From assembly GCA_041395565.1 (NCBI GenBank), contig JAWLAI010000006.1:62001-126000 (forward strand): 64,000 nt of DNA. Direction: 5' to 3'. The notes beneath the pieces were generated by a model, which was given only the letters and a program-made list of their open reading frames with translations, did no database searches and was not told where the DNA came from. Positions 9,120 to 18,170 of this stretch are shown here, piece after piece. This DNA is from Pseudomonadota bacterium. Its GTDB lineage: Bacteria > Pseudomonadota > Gammaproteobacteria > UBA9214. A program made the position numbers and the translations under genes. The first letter of the stretch is position 1, and every line of letters begins with the position of its first letter.

Positions 9120-9411
9120 CGAACTGGCATCGGTTACGGGGTACCGCGCAACTCGTCAAGGGAAGCAGGCGGCCATTCTAGCACTGCTCGGCAGCCACTA
9201 CCTGACGTCCGCCTGCAATATTCAAACCCCTTGATTACTAAGGAACCAGCTGCATCCAGCGCTCGGTTTGCGGAGTCGACCGTAGCGCCGGGCTGCGCAC
9301 TGGCGCTGAATGTGTATCCGGTCCGATCTGCCCACCCATGCGGGACGCAGCGTCAAGCGACCAGACACGCGTGTACCGAACCGCCAGCTGGCCACAACCG
9401 CCCGGCCGCCG

Positions 9412-11384
9412 TCAGAATTCGAGGCGCAGGCTCAGCCAGCCCCGGGTGTCGAATTCGTTGCGCTTTTGCGGGTCGGTCTCCCGGTACAGGAAATCGCGAT
9501 AATCACCGAACAGGTTCTGTACCACGCCGGATAACTCGGCGCTCTTGCCGCCGAGCCTGAATGCATAGGCCAGCCGCAGGTCGACCCGGTGATAGGCGGG
9601 TATCCGGTCGCCGTCGCCGAGCCACAGCTGATCATCGGTATAATACCAGGCGGCGCTGCCGCTGCAGCGCTCGTTGAAGCGGTGGCTGCCCAGCAGGCTC
9701 AGGGTATGCCGGGGGCTACTGGCCTTCAGCTCGGGTGAGTCGCTGTTCACGTCGGCCCAGGCGTAGCTGACCATCAGCAGGTTGCCCGGAGCAGGCCGCC
9801 ACTGCAGTTCGGATTCGAACCCCGTGACGATGGCCGAGTCGTAATTGATGAAGGTCTGGGTGGTCGGCAGCGGGGACGGCAGCGCGCCCGGATAGTCAGC
9901 CTGGGTGATCAGATTGTCCATCGAATCGCGGTACAGACGCAGATCCAGGGTCAGGTGGGTCGCAGGAAACTCGCCGATGTAGCCGAGCTCCACGGATCGA
10001 ATGCGCTCCGGGTCCAGGTTGCCCAGGCCCTTGAAACCCTGAAAAAGGGTACCCGGTGGCGCGGGAGGCGCCAGCGGAACAAGCAGGTCGGCATCCTGCT
10101 CGAAGAAGACCGGCGTGCGATAGGCCTGGGAGACGGCGCTGCGCAGGGTCTGTGTCGGACTCAGCCGATAGTTCAGCGCCAGTCGCGGAGACAGCGTGTC
10201 CCCGCTGATATCGGTGTATTCCCACATGGCGCCCAGATTCAGCAAGAGGGGCGTCGCCAGTCGCCACTCCAGGTTGCCGAACATCCGGTAGGTGCCGTTA
10301 CTCCGCGTGTCAGCGTTACCGAAATAGAACGTACTGGTAATCTCGTCGCGCCGGGCGCCCAGCCCCCAGACCGCACGCAGATCCTTGCCATGCCGCCGCG
10401 TCCGATACAGTTCCAGGTCGAAGCGTTCGGGTGTGCCGTTCGCATTGACGGGCAGGATCATTGTACCAGCACGGGTCTCGATCAGCTTGTCATAATTGTG
10501 GGAGAACTGTAGCGACCACTCGTCATCGGACGTCGCTATCCGGCGCCAGCGGAGCTGTTCGAAGTGACTGCGCTTGCGGGTGGTGTTGAGCTCCTGGAAT
10601 GGATCGTTGCTGAAGCCTTCCGCGCGCGGTCCCGCGCTGTAACCGAGCTGCACTTCCAGGCGGTCCTGCAGGTTAAGCTGGTGATTGGCCGCCAGGTTGA
10701 CCATGCGCACGATCTTCGAATCGTGGCGGTCGTCGAAACCGTCGTCTGCCATGTAATCCAGGGTGAGGCGGTAATCGAGCTGCTCCCCGCTGCTGCCGTG
10801 GCGGTACAACGCGTCCTCGATGCCGTTGCTGCCCTTGCTGATCCGTAGGGTGTGGTCCGGGACCACGATCGGGTCCTGGGTGATGATGTTGATGACCCCG
10901 AGGAAGGAGTTGGACCCGTGAGTGGCGGCATTCGGGCCGCGTATCACCTCGATGCGATCGATATCATCGATGGCCAATGGCAGGTCGGTCCATTCCACGC
11001 CGCCGATGGCGGTATTGTAGACCGAGCGCCGTCCACCAGCACCTGCATGCGCCGCGAGAACTGGTCACTCAGGCCATGACTGGTCACTGAGTGGGTATGG
11101 CCGCTGGGTGAGCCGACCTGGAAACCGGGAACGAGTCGCAGCAGCTCATAGACTTCACGGGCACCGCTGGCCTCGATCATCTCGCGGTCGATTACCGTAA
11201 TCGCCGCCGGAGCGTCATGCAGTGACTGGTGCAACCGGGTGCCGGACAACACGACTGGAATTTCGGAAAAGAAATCCGCCTCGTCCTGCGACCACGCCAC
11301 GGCTGCCGGCGTCAATAGGCAGCACACGGTAAGTACCGCGTGCTGGAACAGGAAAGACCAAATCCGCAAGCTGATTTGCCTCAT
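9412..11384 (-). pseudogene. TonB-dependent receptor, single-base frameshift
   Basis: Two overlapping leftward frames make one receptor. The upstream part (11384 to about 11030) has a signal peptide and a plug domain (TRLHQSLHDAPAAITVIDREM, residues about 48 on, to MQVLVDG). The downstream part starts in EWTDLPLAIDDIDRIEVIRGP and runs through the beta-barrel to a C-terminal aromatic residue (LSLRLEF). At 11024-11032 one base is missing: a restored GGC-CGC would give VDGRSVYNTAIGGVEWTD. The intact product would be about 656 residues, an outer-membrane importer for a siderophore, cobalamin-like or other large ligand (BtuB/FepA group). The lesion is either a true mutation or a base-call error. 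No Fur box or riboswitch was recognised upstream. Confidence 0.85.
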
Positions 11385-11539
11385 CGCTCTTATCGGCTAA
11401 TGGCTGACGAGCGATCTATGGTAGCGCACAGGGAAAAGAAAAGCCCATATCCTGGCGGCGGTGAGCTAACGCACAGCAAGTCCTATCTTGAATACCTCTT
11501 GGGCTTTAGCCCAGGCATCCGGGCTTCCTCCTAAGGGTT
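11385..11539. other. Intergenic region with short hairpin
   Basis: Between the start of the TonB receptor and the end of the LysR gene, both leftward. TGGGCT (11500-11505) and AGCCCA (11508-11513) form a tight stem that could terminate lysR transcription, but no T-run follows on the minus strand, so the call is weak. Confidence 0.3.
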
Positions 11540-12430
11540 CTACTTCAACCATTCGCGCGCGGTCGCGGTGACCGCCGATACGGCCGGATGTGAGATCCGG
11601 CGCTCGGTCGAGATCGCGTAGTACTGCTCGCGCACCGCCTCCGTACTGCCGATGAGACGCACGCCGTACTGCTTCGCCACCTCCGCCGCGATCGGGGTGG
11701 ATATGATGAAGATCCCGGTTCCCGCCTGGCCGAATACCTTCATCAGGGCACTGTCGTCGAATTCCCCGACGATGCGCGGGTAGATACGCAACCCGTCCAG
11801 CCACGCCAGCAGTTTCGCCTGCACCAGGTTGGTCTCGCTCGGTATCAGCAGTGGCGCGCCATCGAGGCTGCGTGGAAAATCCTTGCGCATGGTCTGCGCC
11901 AGTTGCGGCACGGCGAGGAAACTGATGCCGCACTCGCCGAGCACGTGGCTGAACCCGCGCACGTTGATACCCGGCGGAATCGGACCGTCCGCGATCACCA
12001 TATCCACCCGGTGCAGTGCCAGTTCCGCCAGCAGGCTAGCCAGGTTGTTCTCGCGGCAGATGATCCGCACCGGTTCGGACAGGGACAGGGCGGGCGCGAG
12101 CAGTCGATAGGCGATGGTCTTGGGCACGACATCGGCGATGCCGACCTTGAAAATCATCTGCCGTTCCGTTGGCAGATGGCGCAACGTGTCCTCGAGTTCG
12201 CCACCGAGCGAAAATATCTCGTCGGCATACCGCAGCACCAGGCGACCGGTCTCGGTCAGTTCCAGGCCGCGCCCCGCCTTGCTGAACAGCGCCTCCCCGA
12301 TGCTTTGCTCCAGCTGGCCGATCTGGCCGCTGATGGTCTGGGGCGTAAGGTGCAGGCGTTCGCTGGCGCGCGCGATGCCGCCCTGCTTGGCCACCACCCA
12401 GAAGTAATGCAAGTGCTTGTAGTTGATCAT
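11540..12430 (-). CDS. LysR-family regulator, NhaR-like (copy 1)
   Basis: 296 residues. The N-terminal winged helix-turn-helix begins NYKHLHYFWVVAKQGGIARA and continues LHLTPQTISGQIGQLEQ, the wording typical of NhaR, the Na+/H+-responsive activator of sodium/proton antiporters. A LysR substrate-binding domain fills residues about 90-296. It is transcribed away from the HPF/BI-1 pair, with the spaced TTCGA motif between them. A clear paralogue sits at 57414-58319 next to an equivalent HPF/BI-1 pair. The sensed signal (Na+, pH or other) is inferred. Confidence 0.9.
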   Translation of the reverse strand: MINYKHLHYFWVVAKQGGIARASERLHLTPQTISGQIGQLEQSIGEALFSKAGRGLELTETGRLVLRYADEIFSLGGELEDTLRHLPTERQMIFKVGIADVVPKTIAYRLLAPALSLSEPVRIICRENNLASLLAELALHRVDMVIADGPIPPGINVRGFSHVLGECGISFLAVPQLAQTMRKDFPRSLDGAPLLIPSETNLVQAKLLAWLDGLRIYPRIVGEFDDSALMKVFGQAGTGIFIISTPIAAEVAKQYGVRLIGSTEAVREQYYAISTERRISHPAVSAVTATAREWLK

Positions 12431-12451
12431 GGCCCGTCGATAGTTCGTTTT

Positions 12452-12480
12452 TTTCGAATATTTAACAAATTATATTCGAC
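12452..12480. promoter_or_regulatory. Putative LysR operator in divergent promoter
   Basis: TCGAATAT (12454-12461) and ATATTCGA (12472-12479) form a perfect 8-base inverted repeat with a 10-base AT-rich spacer, between the divergent lysR and hpf genes. It contains two TTCGA elements 22 bases apart, as do regions 48329-48355 and 58388-58414. LysR proteins usually bind such dyads in divergent promoters; assignment to this regulator is inferred. Confidence 0.55.
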
Positions 12481-12549
12481 TTTTTCTGGGCTTCAACCGA
12501 CGCTACGCTGTGCAACGTACCCACTGACGAACGCCACCTGGAGGTGACC

Positions 12550-12903
12550 ATGCAGATCGAGATACAGGCCCGGGATTTTCCCCTGACCCCTGCCCTGCGC
12601 ACACACACGGAACGGCGGTTGGCCTTCGCGCTGAGCAAGTGCTACCGCCACGTCAGGCGCATCCTGGTGCGTCTGTCCGATATCAACGGACCGCGCGGCG
12701 GCGACGACAAGCGCTGCCAGCTGGAGGTGCAGTTGCCGGGCCAGGCGGTGGTGGTCGTGGACACCGGGTCCGACCTTTACCGCGCCATCAGCCGCGCCGC
12801 ATCCCGCGCCGGGCAGACGGTGGTGCGCCGGCTCGGACGTCGGCGCGACAGCAAGCGGCTGCGGCTGCCTGCGCCGCGCGCGGTACCGGAACACGGCGAC
12901 TGA
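12550..12903 (+). CDS. Short HPF/RaiA-family ribosome-associated protein (copy 1)
   Basis: 117 residues beginning MQIEIQARDFPLTPALRTHT, with ILVRLSDINGPRGGDDKRCQ at about 37-56. It has the beta-alpha fold signature of the S30EA/HPF family (hibernation-promoting factor, formerly sigma-54 modulation protein), which binds the 30S decoding region in stationary phase. It has no long C-terminal dimerisation domain; the tail is Arg-rich instead. The ATG at 12550 is preferred over GTG at 12544 because GGAGG at 12540-12544 then has proper spacing. It precedes the BI-1 gene by 38 bases. Paralogue at 58481-58837. Confidence 0.8.
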   Translation: MQIEIQARDFPLTPALRTHTERRLAFALSKCYRHVRRILVRLSDINGPRGGDDKRCQLEVQLPGQAVVVVDTGSDLYRAISRAASRAGQTVVRRLGRRRDSKRLRLPAPRAVPEHGD

Positions 12904-12941
12904 ACCTCAAGCAACTACCATTAACTGATCTGGAGAAGGAT

Positions 12942-13619
12942 ATGAACGCGAATACACCGATCATGCAATCGGCCAGCGCGATCCGCACGGATGTGCTGGC
13001 CACCAACCGGGTGCTGCGCAACACCTATGCCCTGCTCGCCATGACCCTGCTGTTCAGCGCGGGCACGGCGGGCGCGGCGCTGGCCCTGCAGCTGCCACAC
13101 CCCGGTCTGCTGCTGACGCTGGCCGGCTATTTCGGCCTGCTGTTCGCAACGGTAAGATTCCGCAACAGCGGCCTTGGCCTGGTGTTTGTTTTTGCGCTGA
13201 CCGGCTTCATGGGCTACACGCTGGGCCCGCTCCTGAGCGCCTACCTCGGCCTCGCCAATGGCGGCCGGATCGTGCTGACCGCCATGGGCGGCACGGGCAT
13301 CATCTTCCTCGGCCTGTCGGCCTATGCGCTCACCAGCCGCAGGGACTTCAGCTTCATGGGCGGCATGCTCATGGCCGGCGTCCTGGTGGCGTTCCTCGGC
13401 GGGCTTGCCGCGCTGTTCCTGGAACTGCCCGCCCTGTCCCTCGCCGTGTCCGCGCTGTTCGTGCTGCTGATGGCCGGCATGATCCTGTTCGAGACCGGCA
13501 ACATCGTGCACGGCGGCGAGACCAACTACATCATGGCGACTGTGAGCCTGTACGTTTCTATCTTCAACCTCTTCACCAGCCTGTTGCACCTGTTAGGCGC
13601 CACGGGCGGGGATGAATGA
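12942..13619 (+). CDS. Bax inhibitor-1 / YccA-family membrane protein (copy 1)
   Basis: 225 residues with seven predicted hydrophobic helices after a polar N-terminus of about 25 residues (NRVLRNTYALLAMTLLFSAG opens the first). The FMGYTLGPLL and ETNYIMATVSLYVSIFNLFT stretches are characteristic of BI-1/YccA proteins, inner-membrane proteins linked to FtsH proteolysis and stress tolerance. A GGAGAAGG ribosome site precedes the ATG. Probably co-transcribed with the HPF gene. The paralogue at 58897-59565 is nearly collinear, with most membrane segments identical by eye. Confidence 0.9.
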   Translation: MNANTPIMQSASAIRTDVLATNRVLRNTYALLAMTLLFSAGTAGAALALQLPHPGLLLTLAGYFGLLFATVRFRNSGLGLVFVFALTGFMGYTLGPLLSAYLGLANGGRIVLTAMGGTGIIFLGLSAYALTSRRDFSFMGGMLMAGVLVAFLGGLAALFLELPALSLAVSALFVLLMAGMILFETGNIVHGGETNYIMATVSLYVSIFNLFTSLLHLLGATGGDE

Positions 13620-14064
13620 TCGCGGGCTTGCACCGAGTCGCCGTGAGCCGCAGCTGCGGGTTCACGACGTGACCCCTGTCGCTGAAGGGGCAGATTCTGG
13701 TTCCTGCAGTCTGACGGCCGGCCTGCCACGCCGGCTACCAGAGCGGACCTGATCGGTTTCCTCGGCCAGTGTGCAGTAAAATCCCGGCACACTGGCCGAC
13801 GGCACGACGGACCGCAACAAAGTTTTAGGCACGCCAGGAACACGAATCCGCAGGTCCCGGGGTATGGCAAAACCATCCAGCCGCACAGGCCGGCAGCACC
13901 GGATCTTGCAGAATCTCTCGGCAGTCGCAGTAATGACACCGGCCGTTGCATGACGACGTGCAGGCGCGATTCGCTCGTGCTTGCCGGAGGTGCGGCGCAG
14001 CGGCTGCAGGATACACCGCAGAGTAACCCGACGTAGCGGTCATGACTGACCCGCTGCCGCAACT
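13620..14064. other. Intergenic region between convergent operons
   Basis: About 445 bases where the rightward BI-1 gene and the leftward ABC operon converge. No supported gene. The one clear structure is a perfect inverted repeat at 13762-13799. Frames crossing this stretch lack recognisable protein character. Confidence 0.5.
13762..13799. repeat. Perfect 13-bp inverted repeat
   Basis: TCGGCCAGTGTGC (13762-13774) and GCACACTGGCCGA (13787-13799) are exact reverse complements with a 12-base loop. There is no T-run, so it is not a standard intrinsic terminator, although it sits between convergent genes and could act as a bidirectional end. It could also be a relic of an insertion-sequence end. 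Confidence 0.6.
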
Positions 14065-15276
14065 CTATATCTCGCGCAGACCCTCGGAGGGTTCGATACG
14101 CGCCGAGCGTGTACCCGCCAGCCCCGCCGCAATCACCGCGGCACCGCAGGTCAGCGCCAGGGCGATGATATAGTGGATGTCCAGCAGCCGGCAGACCTGC
14201 TGGCCCGCCTCCAGCTGGTCGGACATCATGCCGTTGATGACCACCGCGGTTGCATAGTAGATGGCCACGGCCAGCGCCCAGCCCAGGATGGCGGTAAAGA
14301 GCGACTGCACCATCGGGAACCAGATGATGTCGCGGGTGCGGAACCCCACCAGCCGCAGGATCGACAGCTGCTTGCGCTTGCGCTCGACATTCGCCCACAG
14401 ACTCGCACCCAGCGACAGCGAGAATCCCACCATGCCGATCGCCGCGATGGCCCAGTAGATGGCGGTCAGGTTACGGTCCATGCGTTGCACCGTTTCGATT
14501 TCCGCCGCACGGGTATGCACCTCGACGCCGATGGCCGCGAAGGCATCGCGCAGGCCCGCCACGTCATGGATGGAACGCGCGTAGAGCCGGAAGCCGGGGT
14601 AGCTGCGCTGGGCGTCTGCCGGCTGGCCGCCCCAGTCGAGTTCGGGCACCGCCCGCCCGTCGCGGAAATCCTCCAGCGCCTCCAGCAGCTTGACCGAGAC
14701 GAAGGCACCGTCGCGCTCGAACACCCCGTCCGGGGCAATGGCCGCGACCTTCAGCTGCAGGTGCACGCGCTCGAGCTCGCCCTGGAAACGCCGCGCCAGA
14801 CTGCCATCCAGCACGTCGCCCGCGCGGACGGCCAGCTTCTCGGCGCTGCCGCGCGTGAGCACCACCTGCTCGTAGCCCTCCGGCAACGGCGCGCCCGGCG
14901 CCAGCAGCGGATCACCCTGACCTGACGCGATCAGTTCCACCGGCAGGATGCGGGAGACCCGCGGGCCGGTGAGTTCGATGGTCGCCGCGATGCTGCGGGT
15001 ACGCGGCACCAGGAACACGACCTCGGGCTTGCGGCGAACATCGTCCAGCCATGCCTGCTCGAAACGCCCGCTGCCCACGGGACGGATTTCGCGGTTGATC
15101 GGGTCTTCGATCAGGCGCTCGGTCATCGCGCCGACGATCCCGAACTTGAGTCCGAACAACACCAGCATGGGGCCGAGCACCGCCGCCAGTCCGAGCACGA
15201 AGCACACCGACATCTGCCACTCGTGCAGATAGTCCCGGCTTGCCAGCCGCAGGATCCTGAACTTGTTCCTGATCAT
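14065..15276 (-). CDS. FtsX/LolE-like ABC transporter permease
   Basis: 403 residues in MacB/FtsX layout: one transmembrane helix near residues 22-48, a periplasmic domain of about 210 residues, then three helices from about 270 on (IYWAIAAIGMVGFSLSLGAS, then the FTAILGWALAV and ALTCGAAVIAAGLAG stretches). ERKRKQLSILRLVGFRTRDI between helices 2 and 3 is the coupling segment typical of FtsX permeases. It is the last gene of the leftward run Sel1 protein, VWA protein, ATPase, permease. Such systems are mechanotransmission or lipoprotein-extraction machines rather than importers. Confidence 0.87.
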   Translation of the reverse strand: MIRNKFRILRLASRDYLHEWQMSVCFVLGLAAVLGPMLVLFGLKFGIVGAMTERLIEDPINREIRPVGSGRFEQAWLDDVRRKPEVVFLVPRTRSIAATIELTGPRVSRILPVELIASGQGDPLLAPGAPLPEGYEQVVLTRGSAEKLAVRAGDVLDGSLARRFQGELERVHLQLKVAAIAPDGVFERDGAFVSVKLLEALEDFRDGRAVPELDWGGQPADAQRSYPGFRLYARSIHDVAGLRDAFAAIGVEVHTRAAEIETVQRMDRNLTAIYWAIAAIGMVGFSLSLGASLWANVERKRKQLSILRLVGFRTRDIIWFPMVQSLFTAILGWALAVAIYYATAVVINGMMSDQLEAGQQVCRLLDIHYIIALALTCGAAVIAAGLAGTRSARIEPSEGLREI

Positions 15277-15403
15277 GATTCGGCGCGGCTATCCGGCCGG
15301 GACGCGGCCTTGCCTGCACATGGGTTTGCATCTCGCGTATTCATCTCTGCCGCACCTGTCCCTGCCCTTGCATCGCTGCCCGCTGGTCCGCACGCCTCGC
15401 GGT

Positions 15404-16189
15404 CTAGCCGCTGACCACCGTCTCGGTCGTCTTGCCATCCTTCGAACGGGTGGTGCGGTGGGACAGACGCCGCAATCCGAGCTGCTTGACGTTGCGCCAG
15501 GCATGGCTGGCGAGGATGACCGTCGAATTGAACTCCTGCGCCACCGAGAGAAACAGCGTCATGACCTTCTCCGCGGCGAACGGATCCAGTGAGGCGGTCG
15601 GCTCGTCGGCGATCACGATCGCGGGGCGGTGCGCGAGCGCACGGCCGATGGCCACGCGCTGGCGCTCGCCTGTGGACAGGTCGGATGGCAGCTTGCGCAG
15701 ATGGCCGGCGATGCCCAGCATCTCGGCGAGGTGTTCCACCGTGCCGTCACGCTTCATGCCGAGCACGTTGCGGCTGAGTCCGATATTGTCGCGGACCGTC
15801 AGGAACGGCAGCAGACCGCCGGTCTGCATCACGTAGCCGATATGGCGCTTGCGCAGGTCACCCAGCAGGTTCTGCCTGCCGTGCTGCCAGCACTCGACGA
15901 CATCGATGGGATTCCCGGCTTCCTGCGGGCGGAACCGGAAGGCACCCGCCTCGGACGGCTGCAGCACGAAGGCCAGCATGTCCAGCAGGGTCGACTTGCC
16001 GCTGCCCGATTCGCCGATCAGGGCGATCTGCTCGCCCTGGTTGATCCGTAGGCTGGGTACCCGGAGGCGGAAGCCCACGCCCCGGGACGCGCGCTCCTTC
16101 ACCACGTCGTGCAAGAGATAGATGGTGGTGTGCTGGGGTTCAGTTACCGGCTCTCGCACCTTCTTTAACCCCGTCAGCGGCCACGGCAT
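15404..16189 (-). CDS. LolD-like ABC transporter ATP-binding protein
   Basis: 261 residues. Walker A GESGSGKST at about residue 58, signature LSTGERQRVAIGRALAHRPA at about 165-184 (STGE instead of SGGQ), Walker B IVIADEPTASLD just after, and an ASHAW H-loop. The length and DEPTASLD wording fit the LolD/MacB/FtsE class. Its start touches the stop of the upstream VWA gene, implying coupling, and its partner permease begins 127 bases downstream. Together they resemble the TagT/TagS pair that works with PpkA in type VI secretion regulation, but no secretion genes are visible. Confidence 0.9.
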   Translation of the reverse strand: MPWPLTGLKKVREPVTEPQHTTIYLLHDVVKERASRGVGFRLRVPSLRINQGEQIALIGESGSGKSTLLDMLAFVLQPSEAGAFRFRPQEAGNPIDVVECWQHGRQNLLGDLRKRHIGYVMQTGGLLPFLTVRDNIGLSRNVLGMKRDGTVEHLAEMLGIAGHLRKLPSDLSTGERQRVAIGRALAHRPAIVIADEPTASLDPFAAEKVMTLFLSVAQEFNSTVILASHAWRNVKQLGLRRLSHRTTRSKDGKTTETVVSG

Positions 16190-18150
16190 CAGGGCAGCTG
16201 TTCCAGTTTGATCGGGTAGACCGAATCGCCGTTGACCGGCCCGCCGTCCAGACTGATCCAGAGATCGGTGTGGTCGTGCAGGGCGCGGTAGTAGCTGACC
16301 TTGTCCTCCAGGCGATTGAGGAAGGCGATCTGATCCTGTGTCGACCAGCTCTGCCAGTCGTCCAGCGACATGCCCATCACCTCGCCGGTGTAGGGCAGGT
16401 CCTCGATGTATTCGCGCATGAATCCGAGATCCGCGAGACTGTCGCCCGTGCCCGCCGTCGTCGCCGTGGTCGAGCCCAGGCGCTCGGGATCGCGCGCGGC
16501 GGTCGCGGCGAGGCTCTGCAGCTCGCTGAGGAAGTTCTGCGGCGACAGCAGGCCCTCCTCCGCCGCCTCGAGCACCTGCATGAGCACATCGCTCAGGTCC
16601 GAGAGCTGGTCGCGGCTGAGCAGTACCCGCACGTCCAGGGCGCTGCGCTGCGGATCGCGGAAGTCGCGGTCGAGCAGCCAGGCATCGAACATGGTGGGCA
16701 GCTTGCCGTCGGTGCTCTTGCGCAGGTAGCGCATGCGCAGCGCATAGCCCAGCTTGGCCACCCGCGCCTGCAGTGCGGCGAGCTGCGCGTCGTCGCTGGC
16801 CGGCACCGGGGCAGGCGCCGGGCGGTGCGTGGCGGCCATCCGCACCTGTTCGGTGATCTGGCCGGCCAGCGCATCCAGCACCCGGCCGAATTCGTCGACA
16901 TCGCCGGTGGGCACGCCGTAGTAGAGGCTGCCGACACCCGGGAAGTCCGCCAGCTGCCGGTACTGCGCAGCATCCGCCGCGTGATCCGCCATGGTGGCGT
17001 CGGTCAGCAGGTGCAGCACGAAGATGGCGATCCCCTGTTCCTGCGCCAGTTGCCGCAGGCGTTCGGCATCCAGCCCGGTGCTGGAGAGCGGGTCATCGGC
17101 ATCGCGTGCGCCGGCGTCGGTCACCAGCACGATGTAGCGGGCATCGTGCCCCGCCCAGTCGATCCCCTCGATCGCCTGTTTCACGCCGGCATAGGCATCC
17201 TCGGTGAAATCGCGGCTCGACACCCTGGCATCGCGCAGCGTTTTCAGGCGCGAGAGAAAACCCTTGGCATCGCGCCCCTCGTCGAGATCGACATAGGTCC
17301 GCACCAGGTAGTCCAGCCCGGGTGCCGCGGCGAGGTTGTCGCGGTAGGCCACCAGGCCGAAATTCATCTGTCCGAGCAGGTCGGCCGAGCGCAGGGTGTC
17401 GAATATGGTGCTGACCGCCGCGCGGGTGCGCTCGAGGTAGGGCTGCATCGACAGGGTGGAGTCGATGACGAACACCAGGCCCGCCGTGTAGCCCCGCTTC
17501 GCCTTGCCGTTGCCGGCGCCGCTGCCGGCGTCGGCGCTGGCCAACGGCACGCTGGAGACCTCCAGCATGCGCGCCTTCACCCCGCCGAGATAGACGTCCT
17601 CATAACGGTGAATGGGCACGAGGTAGAAATCCTTGCGGATATCGATGTGCCCGGCCGGCTGGATGGCGACCACGGGGGAATCGTCGGCGATCGCGCCCCG
17701 CACCGCGTCGTCGTACAGCCGCTGGTAGGCGGCGAGGTCGTTCTGCTCCGCGAGCCGGCGCAGGGAATCGCTGTCCCGGAACAGCAGCACCCGGTCGTGT
17801 CCCGCCGGGTCCTCGAACGCGGCGGTGAGGCCGTGGTTCCACTCGATGGTCTCGGCAGCGGGCAACCAGCCCGCGCGATCGCCGAAGCGGTTCGTACCGA
17901 CCTCGAGCCATTCCCGCTCGCCCTGCTGCGCGCGGGCATAGACGTAGAAGGCGGTGAACGGCACGACCGGCTTGTCCGCCGTGCCGCCCGGACTGCCCGC
18001 GAGCCGGGCGCCCGGCACTGCGAGCACGCGCTGGTACAGGCTGTGTTTACCCGCAATCAGCAGCGGCCGGTCGGCGCCCCCCTCGGCCGCGGCGGTCACC
18101 GCCTGGCAGGCCAGCATGGCCATCACGAGCACAAGCAATGCGTTCCTCAT
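16189..18150 (-). CDS. PpkA-like von Willebrand factor A domain protein, exported
   Basis: 653 residues from the ATG at 18150, chosen because GGGAGAAGG lies just upstream and a signal peptide follows at once (MRNALLVLVMAMLACQAVTA). Residues about 220-420 form a VWA domain with a DSTLS MIDAS motif (FVIDSTLSMQPYLERTR), wording seen in the periplasmic VWA domain of the kinase PpkA. There is no kinase domain here. The C-terminal 220 residues resemble nothing I can name. A periplasmic VWA protein beside a LolDE/TagTS-like ABC pair suggests an envelope-sensing or assembly complex; this is inferred from context. Confidence 0.8.
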   Translation of the reverse strand: MRNALLVLVMAMLACQAVTAAAEGGADRPLLIAGKHSLYQRVLAVPGARLAGSPGGTADKPVVPFTAFYVYARAQQGEREWLEVGTNRFGDRAGWLPAAETIEWNHGLTAAFEDPAGHDRVLLFRDSDSLRRLAEQNDLAAYQRLYDDAVRGAIADDSPVVAIQPAGHIDIRKDFYLVPIHRYEDVYLGGVKARMLEVSSVPLASADAGSGAGNGKAKRGYTAGLVFVIDSTLSMQPYLERTRAAVSTIFDTLRSADLLGQMNFGLVAYRDNLAAAPGLDYLVRTYVDLDEGRDAKGFLSRLKTLRDARVSSRDFTEDAYAGVKQAIEGIDWAGHDARYIVLVTDAGARDADDPLSSTGLDAERLRQLAQEQGIAIFVLHLLTDATMADHAADAAQYRQLADFPGVGSLYYGVPTGDVDEFGRVLDALAGQITEQVRMAATHRPAPAPVPASDDAQLAALQARVAKLGYALRMRYLRKSTDGKLPTMFDAWLLDRDFRDPQRSALDVRVLLSRDQLSDLSDVLMQVLEAAEEGLLSPQNFLSELQSLAATAARDPERLGSTTATTAGTGDSLADLGFMREYIEDLPYTGEVMGMSLDDWQSWSTQDQIAFLNRLEDKVSYYRALHDHTDLWISLDGGPVNGDSVYPIKLEQLP

Positions 18151-18170
18151 CGTCACCTTCTCCCGGCAGC

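Noticed and set aside
11385..11470. Possible cobalamin riboswitch upstream of the TonB receptor
   Set aside because: The leader is too short and shows no B12-box; not supported.
13526..14398. 290-codon leftward frame across the convergent spacer
   Set aside because: Cys/Arg/Pro-rich, overlaps two real genes in other frames, no ribosome site.
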